From Pontibacillus litoralis JSM 072002 (GTDB lineage: Bacteria; Bacillota; Bacilli; Bacillales; BH030062): a stretch of 38,314 nt of DNA. Below, piece by piece: positions 1 to 7,308 of this stretch. Where the stretch lies: contig NZ_AVPG01000027.1 of NCBI RefSeq assembly GCF_000775615.1, positions 1 through 38,314 on the forward strand. The letters are read 5' to 3'. A program made the position numbers and the translations under genes. The notes beneath the pieces are model-generated. The model ran no database searches, was not told the DNA's origin, and saw only the letters and a program-made list of their open reading frames with translations. Numbering within the stretch: the first letter of the stretch is position 1; each line of letters opens with the position of its first letter.

Positions 1-1074
1 TTGCATATGTGTGTAGTATTTGACGCTTACAAAGTATTCATTCCATGGCACATTGGATTTTTTTACAGGATACGTCTTGTATTCATCATTGGATGCTCTG
101 TCTTCAATTAGGTTATCATTATCGCTAGGTAGAGAATGCGTTTCTCTTTTTTCTTTAAAGAAATTACTACGCCAATCACCTGAGACTAAAGCTGCTGAAC
201 TTCTGCAGAATGGATGCATAGGAGCTGCATTAACCCCTGGTTTCATATCCTTAACTTTAAAATGTTCTCCGTCCAATCCTCTGCATACCTTTGATGTTCT
301 ACTGTCGAGCTTTGCTACAAATTCATATTCGGCATCCGTATCATCATTCATTAATTCATGAAAAGCTAACTTCATACTCTCAGTTTGAACTCTGGCACTT
401 TCGGTAATTAATAACCTCTTGGCTTCGAAGGTAGTTACATCATAATGTTCTTTTATTTTAGGTAGAAATGTAGTTGGGTTTGTTCCACGAATGACTGCAC
501 TATTTATAATGTTGTTAAGTTCTTTTCTTAATTTATGCATATCATTCCATATACGAGTTGACCACGTAGCACCATGAAAGCTAGCTCCTACTATTGCCTT
601 TAAAGTTGTTATAGGAATAGACAAATCAGCTCCAAGTATACCTGCTTGTCTTAATACCTCATCAAGGCTAACCTGCTCTAAGTAATCTTGAAAGGTTTTA
701 ACCTGTTCATCTGCCATAGCTACCAGGCGAGCATTTAAATACATCATAAGAAGCTCTTGTCTATTAACACGCATTTTTAAGTTGTAAGCAGCTAATTCTT
801 TATTTGCTCTATCGCTAAAATCTTTATCTATCACATACTTAGCTGCTTTTTCTTCAAAGGCTTGCACATCCATGTCAGATACTATTTGCTTCACTTCAGC
901 TTTGGTCAGTTTATTGCGCTTTGCATAATTCTTATAAAATAATCTTATATCCTCTAGAGATCCCTGAAGGGCTGTTTGAATTATTTTCCTTAGCTCTTGT
1001 ACTACTGCTTCGTCCTTCATCTGCTCACGTGTAATATTATTTCTCTCTCGCTCTGTCCAGTAGTTATGCTCCAT
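1..1074 (-). CDS. Phage head morphogenesis protein, SPP1 gp7 family (3' end outside window)
   Basis: The minus strand is open from an ATG at 1074 to the window edge, giving 358 codons without a stop, so the gene is cut by the window rather than broken. The protein starts MEHNYWTERERNN. Near residue 280 it has the motif series of the SPP1 gp7 / Mu F-like minor head family: KLDSRTSKVCRGLDG, then PMHPFCRSS. In that family the protein sits with the portal in the procapsid and acts in head assembly or DNA entry. The ATG overlaps the portal stop codon as TAATG, so translation is coupled, and portal followed by gp7 is the usual phage order. What I see is the open frame and the motif; the role is from family knowledge. 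The length beyond position 1 is unknown. Confidence 0.85.
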   Translation of the reverse strand, partial: MEHNYWTERERNNITREQMKDEAVVQELRKIIQTALQGSLEDIRLFYKNYAKRNKLTKAEVKQIVSDMDVQAFEEKAAKYVIDKDFSDRANKELAAYNLKMRVNRQELLMMYLNARLVAMADEQVKTFQDYLEQVSLDEVLRQAGILGADLSIPITTLKAIVGASFHGATWSTRIWNDMHKLRKELNNIINSAVIRGTNPTTFLPKIKEHYDVTTFEAKRLLITESARVQTESMKLAFHELMNDDTDAEYEFVAKLDSRTSKVCRGLDGEHFKVKDMKPGVNAAPMHPFCRSSAALVSGDWRSNFFKEKRETHSLPSDNDNLIEDRASNDEYKTYPVKKSNVPWNEYFVSVKYYTHMQ

Positions 1075-2486
1075 TAGCTTTCTACATCCATGTAACTAGA
1101 AGTTTGTCTGCGGTTTTCCTGCTCTTCCGATAAACACTTTTTCTCAGCTTCTATATCAATTTCATAGGGTAACAAGGACAAAGCTGTTTCATTAGATACT
1201 TCACCACCAAGACTATTAAATATATCAATCTGTTCTTTTGTATTCTTTGGAAAGTTAGGTGTAAACTCTATTGATATATTATTCAAGGTATCTTTTGGCA
1301 GCTCTGAACCCGTGGCCATAATATTATTTATTAACCTATAACGATTTTTCATGGAGCGTTTAAAATAACGCTCTTTTGATGCTCTTACTTGTTCAAGTCC
1401 AAACAGCTTGTATTTCATAGATTCACCTGATTGTGTACCTGCAAATTTTTCATCATTCATATTTGGCACATTAGTAAATTTATGAATATCGTTGGTGAGT
1501 CGAGTCTTATATGCTTCCATTCCAGCCACATCATATTGCTTATAAATATATCTGGCATCAACATTATCTTCTTTGCCATCGGTGCCCATTTCCGGCTCCA
1601 TGTAAAGGATGTTAGCTTGCTTCATTTCCTTAGCTCGTTGAACCGGATCCACATTATCTCCCATCAGGTCAAGACGTCCTTTTATAACAAGCATGGCATC
1701 TTGTAAATCCTGAGAATAGTTTGCTAAATCACTTTGAGAAGCATCGTATAAATCAATTAAATTTAGTACGTTTTCAAAATCACCTTGACGAAATCTATTA
1801 TTTTGATACTCATTTATAGGTACGCCATCAAAGTAATGTGCTTTTTCATCTACCAGTTTGTAATCACTACCGTCTTCATTAGCATGATAAGTATATATCT
1901 TAGAATTCGTATATACTTCCACAATTAAAGTGTTTTCGCCATCTATCAGTAGAGTTCGATGTCTTATTCCAGCAATAGCTTTTTGCTCCACTGTATCGTC
2001 ATAAATCACAAATGTTTCTAACGGAGAAAGCAAAGTAAACCGAGTTTCATCGTCCTGACTTCTAAATATTAATTCATATGCTCTTCCGTATACAGAACAA
2101 TCAAGTGTCAATTCACTATTTATAGCATCTGCATTATTAATGTCATTTATATACGATATTGTGTCCTGCACCTTTTGCTCATTGTGCATAACTTCTATAG
2201 GGCTTCCAGTAAGATAACCTACAATAAATTGGCTTACATACCTAGCGTGGTTATGGGTAGCTCTATGATCAGCCATATGTTCTTCTTTTCGTCTATCTCC
2301 ATTTAAGATGGTGCGGTTATTCCCTAAATAATAATCGTCTAATTCAGATAATCGAGAAACTTGATTGGAAAGGTGATGATTAACAATTTCAGTTAAATCA
2401 CCTAAATTAGCTAGTAAGCTATCAGCATCTTTGTACGTATAAGTTTTGTTGGCTTCTTTACTGAACCGTTGCTTATTTTCTGCCAC
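1074..2486 (-). CDS. Phage portal protein, SPP1 gp6 family
   Basis: This protein of about 470 residues resembles the SPP1 Gp6-like portal family. Family members form the dodecameric ring at one capsid vertex through which DNA is packaged. Supporting traits are the N-terminal stretch with DDYYLGNN and HNHARYVSQFIVGYLTG, a central beta-rich part (LLSPLETFVIYDD), and a C-terminal helical part with FAGTQSGESMKYKLFGLE, typical of portal stems. A GTG at 2492 extends the frame by two codons, but it lies too close to the GGGAGGGG ribosome site. The GTG at 2486 has about 7 bases of spacing and is preferred. The downstream gene is the gp7-type head protein. The terminase genes expected just upstream are absent, and an IS110 element lies there instead, so the morphogenesis module is no longer complete. 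Confidence 0.85.
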   Translation of the reverse strand: MAENKQRFSKEANKTYTYKDADSLLANLGDLTEIVNHHLSNQVSRLSELDDYYLGNNRTILNGDRRKEEHMADHRATHNHARYVSQFIVGYLTGSPIEVMHNEQKVQDTISYINDINNADAINSELTLDCSVYGRAYELIFRSQDDETRFTLLSPLETFVIYDDTVEQKAIAGIRHRTLLIDGENTLIVEVYTNSKIYTYHANEDGSDYKLVDEKAHYFDGVPINEYQNNRFRQGDFENVLNLIDLYDASQSDLANYSQDLQDAMLVIKGRLDLMGDNVDPVQRAKEMKQANILYMEPEMGTDGKEDNVDARYIYKQYDVAGMEAYKTRLTNDIHKFTNVPNMNDEKFAGTQSGESMKYKLFGLEQVRASKERYFKRSMKNRYRLINNIMATGSELPKDTLNNISIEFTPNFPKNTKEQIDIFNSLGGEVSNETALSLLPYEIDIEAEKKCLSEEQENRRQTSSYMDVES

Positions 2487-2492
2487 TTTCAC

Positions 2493-2886
2493 CCCTCCCT
2501 CAATAAATTAACCTTTTCTTAGAATTCCTTCGTTTATCTCTGTTTTTCTATTAGACAATTAAAGTCCATAGCGAATTCCGGCCTTTTCCACCCCTATAGG
2601 TGCTGGAATTTGGTAAAATGGGTAAGCTAAATAAACCTTAATGGTGTATTTCCATTAAATGGATGCTTGTTTTATGATCGCACCTTGGATCTCCACTTTT
2701 ACATGGCGGTGGACCCTCCCATGTCTCACGGCGTCTATGCGCGCAAATTCCTTCGTTCGACCTGACCATGGTGGATGCCGGAAATGCTCCTTAAGTGGGT
2801 CAAAGCCCTAATGGATTAAATAACGACCGGCTAATCCGTGCTTCAATTGTTAAAGAGTAGTTTCTAAACGATGGTCATTCGGTTGA
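2493..2886 (-). ncRNA. Gene-free IS flank with hairpins; possible bridge RNA region
   Basis: No credible gene is present in these roughly 390 bases between the transposase 3' end and the portal start. There are several possible stem-loops. AATTCC (2574-2579) pairs with GGAATT (2605-2610), and CACC (2589-2592) pairs with GGTG (2599-2602) inside it. ACATGG pairs with CCATGT at about 2701-2724. The stretch at 2700-2830 is richer in GC than the flanking phage DNA. IS110 elements encode a structured bridge RNA in a non-coding flank, in front of the transposase in the IS110 group and behind it in the IS1111 group. A long 3' flank would suit the second arrangement. The RNA assignment is inference from position and hairpins only. 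Confidence 0.35.
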
Positions 2887-4173
2887 TTAAGCGACTTCCT
2901 GTATTGTTGAAATCATTGGGATATCATGAAGCATGCGTTTCTCACTGAACGTACACTTTCGTGTACCTAATACATAAAAGATCTTGACAAGTTTTCTGCT
3001 TAGCGCAATAAATGATTGTTTTCCTGTCAACGGATTATCAGAGCGATGACGATAATAATGATGAAGCTGCTTAAAACCTTCATTGTGTAGCGATAAAGGA
3101 CGTGCAACTTGATATAGAAGACTTCGCAGTCTTTTTCTTCCGCGTTTTGTGATCGTTGTTTGGCCTTTGAATAGTCCGGACTGATTCATCTTTAAATTGA
3201 GTCCCGCTAATTTAATGATTTGGCGTGGATCTTCATAATTCGATAAATCACCTGTTTCAGCGAAGAAACCAGCTACGGTTATGGAACTAACACCTTTGAT
3301 CGCTATCATCTGATCAGAACCAGGAATGTGATGAACGAGTTCTTCCAATTGTGCTTCAAGAGCGATAAGACGTTCTTAAAGATTCTTATACTGATCAATC
3401 AAATACCTAATTTCTTGTCGTCCCATTCTTAACCCTGCCGTCAGTCCCACGCTGTTATCAGCTGCCTGCTTTAATGCTTGGATACGCTTCAATCCTACAC
3501 CACGCTTGGCAGCCTGCTTAACTTCCAAAAGTAAAGTTTCTTCCGTCGTTTGACGGATATCTTCCGGCATGTAGCCTTTTTCCAATAAATGAAGAGCCGC
3601 CTTACCTGTCCAGTCTTTAAAGACATCGAGAAATTCTGGAAAGTATCGATCAAGCGCATTATGCATTTGAGCCTTAATCGAGGACAGATCTTCTTGGATG
3701 ATATCATAGAGCTTCATGCCTTCACGCAATTCAGCGTAAACATCCTCAGGCAAAGTGGGATTATGGTAACGGCCATCACGCACAACTTGAGCGATGACTT
3801 TGGCATCTTTTGTATCATTTTTAGTTGGAGAGTCATCATCCATTTCTTTGAATCGTTTGACTTTCATTGGATTGACAACGACAACTTTAATGCCGCGTGC
3901 TTTCAGGTGATAAGCTAAATTGAGCCAGTAATGTCCCGTTGGCTCCATGCCAACAATCAAATTGGGACGCGTGTGCGCGTCAGAAAGAGCCACTGCCCAT
4001 TCAATCAAATTTGAAAACCCGTCAAGCGTATTGGCGAATACAAGCCGTTTAACAAGGTCTCGACCGCGATTATCAATCGCCCGAGCCACATGTTTGCGTT
4101 TCGCTATATCCACCCCAATAATTAATGTGTGTTCATTTATTTGCGCTAAACGATTATTTTGTGTAAAATCCAT
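2887..4173 (-). pseudogene. IS110-family transposase interrupted by an in-frame stop
   Basis: The minus frame encodes an IS110 (DEDD) transposase of about 427 residues that is split by a TAA at 3376-3378. Both halves are in the same frame, with QYKNL before the stop and ERLIALEAQLEEL after it, so one base change explains the break. The N-terminal half carries the RuvC-like catalytic set: D22 (GVDIAK), E77 (GMEPTGHYW), and D120 and D123 (TKNDTKDAK). The C-terminal half carries the transposase_20 domain (GVSSITVAGFFAETGD, AGLNLKMNQSG) with its conserved serine. The protein would cut and join DNA under guidance of the element's RNA. With the stop it should be inactive unless read through. A sequencing error at this base cannot be excluded. 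Confidence 0.85.
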
Positions 4174-4360
4174 AATATAAGCTCTCCTTCGGTACTTAAT
4201 TCGAGGTCATGCATGACACTCTCTATCGTACCAAGGGGGCTTTTTTTATGCACTTGTCATTTTCACCCATTTCCCTCCGAAATTTCTTCATTACAGGAAT
4301 GCTCCTTGTAGGATTTTTGTTCACCTCTGTCGAATATTGTTGTAAGAGGGAGGTGAAAAA

Positions 4361-4738
4361 TTGAAACTAAGTTTTGATGCAATGCGTGACCTGTTATTTG
4401 TAATTGAAGATCAACCTAGAGATATTGATATCAATAAAGTAGTTTACGACCGACGACTTGAAAGTTTCGATAAAAGTGATTTAGGCTATGCTCTTGAAAA
4501 GCTAATTGAGGCAAGGCTTTTAAATGGTAAAGTTTATACAACTAAAAGTGGTATACTTTTTTCAATTGATTCCATAAGCACTGATGGACATGAATTTTTA
4601 GACAACATCCGCAATGATACAAATTGGAATAAAATTAAGGGTATGGCTTCAGAAAAAGGCGTTGGTACCATAAAAGGACTAGCACCGATAGCCACCGGCG
4701 TTGCTACTGCCTGGTTGAAAAATCATCTAAACCTTTGA
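4361..4738 (+). CDS. DUF2513 family protein, phage-associated
   Basis: This 125-residue protein starts at a TTG preceded by an excellent GGGAGGTGAAAAA ribosome site. Its pattern matches DUF2513: MKLSFDAMRDLLFVIED at the start, then LEKLIEARLL, and TDGHEFLDNIRND in the second half, as in small winged-helix-like proteins common in Firmicute prophages and mobile elements. Beyond the family label no biochemical role is known to me. The last residues (GLAPIATGVATAWLKNHL) are hydrophobic and could be a short amphipathic or membrane-contacting tail. Its 3' end overlaps the 3' end of the convergent small gene at 4704-4898 by 35 bases. It lies between the IS110 element and the phage repressor region, so I treat it as prophage accessory cargo. 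Confidence 0.75.
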   Translation: MKLSFDAMRDLLFVIEDQPRDIDINKVVYDRRLESFDKSDLGYALEKLIEARLLNGKVYTTKSGILFSIDSISTDGHEFLDNIRNDTNWNKIKGMASEKGVGTIKGLAPIATGVATAWLKNHLNL

Positions 4739-4898
4739 TTTTTCCAATAAATCTTATTTCTATCTGGGATACATTAGATACATCAGATTTAATTTCAACT
4801 GCTTGTATCCCTTTGATTTCTACACCGTCAATTCTCAGTCTTTTGCTCAAAGAGACTTCATTTAACTTTTCAAATGAATATGGTTTAGTTTGTTCCAT
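4704..4898 (-). CDS. Small hypothetical protein, prophage region
   Basis: The 64-residue product is MEQTKPYSFEKLNEVSLSKR followed by a stretch rich in alternating hydrophobic residues (VEIKGIQAVEIKSDVSNVSQIEIRFIGKI), suggesting a small beta-rich fold. I do not recognise the family. Support for it being real is the strong ribosome site AGGAGGTGAGTAC before the ATG at 4898 and its position 11 bases after the Cro-like regulator stop, on the same strand. It would be the second gene of the lytic-direction transcript. Its end overlaps the convergent DUF2513 gene by 35 bases. There is no signal peptide and no cysteine. Confidence 0.55.
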   Translation of the reverse strand: MEQTKPYSFEKLNEVSLSKRLRIDGVEIKGIQAVEIKSDVSNVSQIEIRFIGKIKGLDDFSTRQ

Positions 4899-4909
4899 GT
4901 ACTCACCTC

Positions 4910-5134
4910 CTAAATAGCTTGTTTATTTTGTTTCATTTCGTTACATTGATTATCAAAAAAAATAGTCCAATCAAACCCTAATGTTGAAGCTATAGATTTA
5001 GCGACCGAAACGCTTGGATTTCTTTTACCTTGTTCTATCATGGTGTAATATGATCTTTCTATCCCAGCATCTTTAGAAACTTTATGTTGGGTATAACCTC
5101 GCTGATTCCTTAACTCTTTAAGCCACGTCCTCAT
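4910..5134 (-). CDS. XRE/Cro-type helix-turn-helix regulator
   Basis: A small protein of about 74 residues filled by one XRE HTH domain: MRTWLKELRNQRGYTQHKVS, then KDAGIERSYYTMIEQGKRNP, where the recognition helix is IERSYYTMIEQG. It is divergent from the repressor at 5268 across a 130-base region with GTAAC...GTTAC repeats, the classic layout of a phage lysis/lysogeny switch. This gene sits on the side that would lead into the lytic genes, so it is the Cro-like member. The ATG at 5134 is preferred. Two upstream GTG codons (5146 and 5143) overlap the AAGGAGGTG ribosome site. The early genes that should follow have been lost or replaced by the IS110 side. Confidence 0.75.
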   Translation of the reverse strand: MRTWLKELRNQRGYTQHKVSKDAGIERSYYTMIEQGKRNPSVSVAKSIASTLGFDWTIFFDNQCNEMKQNKQAI

Positions 5135-5152
5135 TGTACTCACCACCTCCTT

Positions 5153-5243
5153 GTAACGTTTCGTTACATAGTCGACACTTTTATTTATTAAAAGTTTCGT
5201 TTTGTTACACTTAGTTTTAAGTAACGCATTGTTACTGTAAAAT
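5153..5243 (+). promoter_or_regulatory. Divergent operator/promoter region of the prophage switch
   Basis: Two perfect inverted repeats share the layout GTAAC-N5-GTTAC, at 5153-5167 and 5221-5235. A third, half-matching copy (GTTTCGTTTTGTTAC) is at 5194-5208. The 5221-5235 copy lies in a 17-base spacer between a weak -35 (TTTTAA, 5215-5220) and a good -10 (TAAAAT, 5238-5243) reading toward the repressor, so binding there would shut off that promoter. The 5153-5167 copy is next to the ribosome site of the Cro-like gene. The repeats are read directly; which regulator binds each is inference. Confidence 0.65.
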
Positions 5244-5267
5244 GTTAGTTAAGGAAGGGGTAGTAAC

Positions 5268-5609
5268 ATGCTTAAAGATAGGTTGATTAAATTAAGGAAA
5301 GAACACAAAAAGACTCAAGAAGATATAGCAAAAATTATTGGAGTTTCAAGGCCTGCTTACACTGCATATGAAAAAGGTAATAGAAGCCCCGATTACGAAA
5401 TACTAACTACTCTTGCCGATTACTACAGAGTAACTACAGATTACCTCTTAGGTCACAGTGATCAACCGCATCTAACAGAAGAAGAAGCTTTTGAAGCGTT
5501 CAAAAACTCTCCTGATCTAGAGCGTTGGTATAAAGAATTACCTAAATCCAAAGAAGAAGATTTAAGGAGATTGAAAAAGATTTGGGAAGCATTTAAAGAT
5601 GATGAATAA
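5268..5609 (+). CDS. XRE-family phage repressor (CI-like)
   Basis: The 113-residue protein has an N-terminal XRE HTH (LRKEHKKTQEDIAKIIGVSR, then PAYTAYEKGNRSPDYEILTT), followed by the common TDYLLG hinge at about residue 60. An acidic C-terminal tail of about 45 residues ends EAFKDDE. This size and layout fit ImmR/SinR-like repressors of Bacillus prophages and ICEs, which are destroyed by an ImmA metallopeptidase rather than by self-cleavage; there is no LexA-type peptidase domain. Consistent with that, remnants of an immA gene stand 800 bases downstream on the same strand. The start is an ATG behind AAGGAAGGGG. It is probably autoregulated through the operator in its promoter spacer. Confidence 0.8.
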   Translation: MLKDRLIKLRKEHKKTQEDIAKIIGVSRPAYTAYEKGNRSPDYEILTTLADYYRVTTDYLLGHSDQPHLTEEEAFEAFKNSPDLERWYKELPKSKEEDLRRLKKIWEAFKDDE

Positions 5610-5669
5610 ACGGTAATTACTATGCTTTGCATAGATTACATAGAGAAAACATTTTAAGGGGAGATTAGT

Positions 5670-6332
5670 TTGAAGAAATTATTATTTTTATTTTTAGCAA
5701 TGGTATTTGCTGTTGTCCTAACCGCTTGTGGCAATGATGATAGCTCTTCAGAGAATAAAGACGATGCCAAAGCCGCTGATGAAAGTTCAAACGAAGATGC
5801 TACAAAGGAAAAGGATTCAGAAAAAATGACTACAGAAGAAAATGAGTCTAAAGAAGCTTCAGTTGGTGACGTGGTAACTAATGAAGGCGGAGAAATGACT
5901 TTAGTTAGTCGTACTGATGATGTTGGAACATTTGAAAGTGGACCAATTAAATTAACCATAAATAAGGCCAATGGAGTTTCAGGTAAACTTAAAGGTGATC
6001 TAGCCGCTATGATGGAAACGGAAGAAATAGAATATATTCAAGTAGATATGAAAGTCGAAAATAATTCCGAAGAAAACATAGAATTTTACGCATCACAAGC
6101 AGTAATGACTACAAATACTGGCGAACAACTTGAACCCGATATGTTGATGAGTGATCATATTGATGGAGAATATATTGGTGCTGTTAATAAAGAAGGATCC
6201 TCTTATTATATTCTGAAGAATTCTAAAGCTGAAGATGTGGAATCTATTCGATTAATATTTAGCGCTCCACAAGATACTGATTGGGAAAATGTTGGAGAAG
6301 AAATTGATATTGAGATAGATTTGAAAAAATAA
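5670..6332 (+). CDS. Secreted lipoprotein, DUF4352/DUF5067-like
   Basis: The 220-residue protein begins at a TTG behind AAGGGGAG and carries a clear lipoprotein signal, MKKLLFLFLAMVFAVVLTAC, with lipobox LTAC and Cys20 as the lipidation site. A low-complexity acidic linker (residues 21-65, rich in D, E, S, K) leads to a beta-rich domain (IKLTINKANG, YIQVDMKVENNSEENIEFYA, and others). That pattern recalls DUF4352/DUF5067 immunoglobulin-like lipoproteins. It would be anchored outside the membrane. Lipoproteins between repressor and integrase are common lysogeny-module morons in Firmicute phages and some block superinfection; that role is inference. It follows the CI-like repressor by 60 bases and may be lysogenically expressed. 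Confidence 0.75.
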   Translation: MKKLLFLFLAMVFAVVLTACGNDDSSSENKDDAKAADESSNEDATKEKDSEKMTTEENESKEASVGDVVTNEGGEMTLVSRTDDVGTFESGPIKLTINKANGVSGKLKGDLAAMMETEEIEYIQVDMKVENNSEENIEFYASQAVMTTNTGEQLEPDMLMSDHIDGEYIGAVNKEGSSYYILKNSKAEDVESIRLIFSAPQDTDWENVGEEIDIEIDLKK

Positions 6333-6416
6333 ATATAGTTATTAGGTGTGCAATAGTTTTGTACGCCCTCTTTTTTACAGTTTTACAGAACATACATTCG
6401 CATAGAGGTGATTTTT

Positions 6417-6660
6417 ATGTTTACTTACAACAGAGCAGAGAGGTATGTTTTTAAACTTTTAAAGTCTATAGCAATCCAGAAGCCGAATGATTTATCTATT
6501 AATAACGTTTCGAAAGCAATAGGTATACAAGTCATCTATTGGGAGTTTTCTAGTGAATCAGCTCAAAAGGGAGGAAAGTGTAAAATGTTCTTAAAAACTA
6601 GAGATAGTCCCCAAGAACAGTGGCAAGAATTCACACATGAACTCTGCCAACGGACCCCTA
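6417..6660 (+). pseudogene. Truncated ImmA/IrrE-type metallopeptidase
   Basis: From the ATG at 6417 (ribosome site AGAGGTG, 6 bases away) the frame encodes MFTYNRAERYVFKLLKSIAI and runs to QEQWQEFTHELC. That is the start of the ImmA zinc site HELCHxxxH. After the Cys codon (6645-6647) the sequence leaves the family: Q replaces the second zinc histidine and the frame stops after QRTPKTPWSETF. So the whole catalytic C-terminal half is gone. In ICEBs1-type systems ImmA cleaves the ImmR-type repressor after DNA damage; here it should be inactive. The break point coincides with the start of a minus-strand fragment of another gene, so this looks like a recombination or deletion junction rather than a point mutation. 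Another, complete ImmA-like gene is at 24591. Confidence 0.75.
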
Positions 6661-6821
6661 AAACTCCTTGGAGTGAAACTTTTTAAACCAATCAAAACTT
6701 CAGTTCCAACAAGAATTGTTGCAATCAGACCTCTCAATAAAAATTGAAGAAGGGTAATTCTAAGAATAATTCCTTGTTTTATTTTTTTGAAGTAAGAAAT
6801 GTCACGTTTATCTTTTGTCAT
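6648..6821 (-). pseudogene. N-terminal fragment of a small membrane protein, fused to the immA remnant
   Basis: Reading leftward from an ATG at 6821 behind an AGGAGGAGGTGA stretch, the product starts MTKDKRDISYFKKIKQGI and contains a hydrophobic segment (LLRGLIATILVGTEVLIGL). It then runs into the antisense of the immA fragment near 6650, after FTPRSFRGPL. The frame stays open to 6591, but residues past the junction are the reverse of immA and probably meaningless. I do not recognise the family. The good ribosome site and the plausible membrane segment suggest it was the 5' end of a real gene that lost its 3' part at the junction. The spacing from ribosome site to ATG is long, so a GTG at 6836 is possible. 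Confidence 0.45.
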
Positions 6822-6836
6822 GCTAATACCATTCAC

Positions 6837-7308
6837 CTCCTCCTATTTAAATGTAACACTTTTAATATCCATAAAATGTTTATTTATTGTAAAACTCTCT
6901 AAAACCTCCCTAAGTCCTCTGCCATCTCCCCCCTTCCACCTAAGGTCTTCCGTGGGTTGGACTATTCCGTCTAGAGTAATCTCAAGGGTTTAAGGAGGTG
7001 ATCAAAGCCCTTACTCCCCCTGTTTTCGATATTAAATTCACTTGTTGTATTTTTTATCTCTGCATCGGAAAACTTGTAATAAAAAAAGACGCACCTCATC
7101 AGGTGCGCCAGAACTATAGATAAAATTGTTAGATTTCTGGTTTTGAATTAAGAAAAATTTTCCTGTTTAAACTCACGTATTCCTATTTACTATTTCGTTC
7201 TATTTAGATTATGGAGGGGCGGTGGCAAAAGTAAAAGACTAAAACCCCAGACACAAACAGGACTTACTCACTTCTCGAAACTAATTACATATTACGGAAA
7301 ATTGTTTC
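6837..7308. other. Gene-free stretch at the prophage / lanthipeptide boundary
   Basis: No supported gene lies in these 472 bases. The stretch holds pyrimidine-rich sequence at 6900-6960, a perfect Shine-Dalgarno-like AAGGAGGTGATC at 6992-7003 with no usable start codon after it, and the terminator at 7081-7109. The remainder (7110-7308) is AT-rich trailer of the minus-strand operon. The composition change suggests remnants of a lost gene, but I cannot identify one. Confidence 0.5.
7081..7109 (-). terminator. Rho-independent terminator of the lanthipeptide immunity genes
   Basis: On the minus strand CGCACCT (7101-7107) pairs with AGGTGCG (7090-7096) around a four-base loop and is followed by seven T residues (7087-7081). 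It lies about 200 bases after the ABC permease stop and is the only strong terminator seen on this strand down to the end of the cluster. Confidence 0.85.

Larger units (their letters stand above)
2493..4360 (-). mobile_element. IS110-family insertion sequence, outer limits only
   Basis: The element is placed between the portal gene and the DUF2513 gene and is defined by its transposase (2887-4173). About 390 bases without a gene lie downstream of the transposase and 187 bases upstream. IS110 elements have no long terminal inverted repeats and usually make no target duplication, so I could not fix exact ends from one copy. The coordinates given are outer bounds. The insertion falls where terminase genes would normally stand, so it probably accompanied loss of the phage packaging genes. 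Confidence 0.6.

Noticed and set aside
20-361. Plus-strand open frame at the left edge
   Set aside because: It is antisense to the open minus-strand gp7-type gene that has clear family motifs.
6992-7003. AAGGAGGTGATC, a perfect match to the anti-Shine-Dalgarno, first taken as a fragment of the 16S rRNA end
   Set aside because: Only about 12 bases match, no rRNA sequence flanks it, and no start codon follows at a usable distance.
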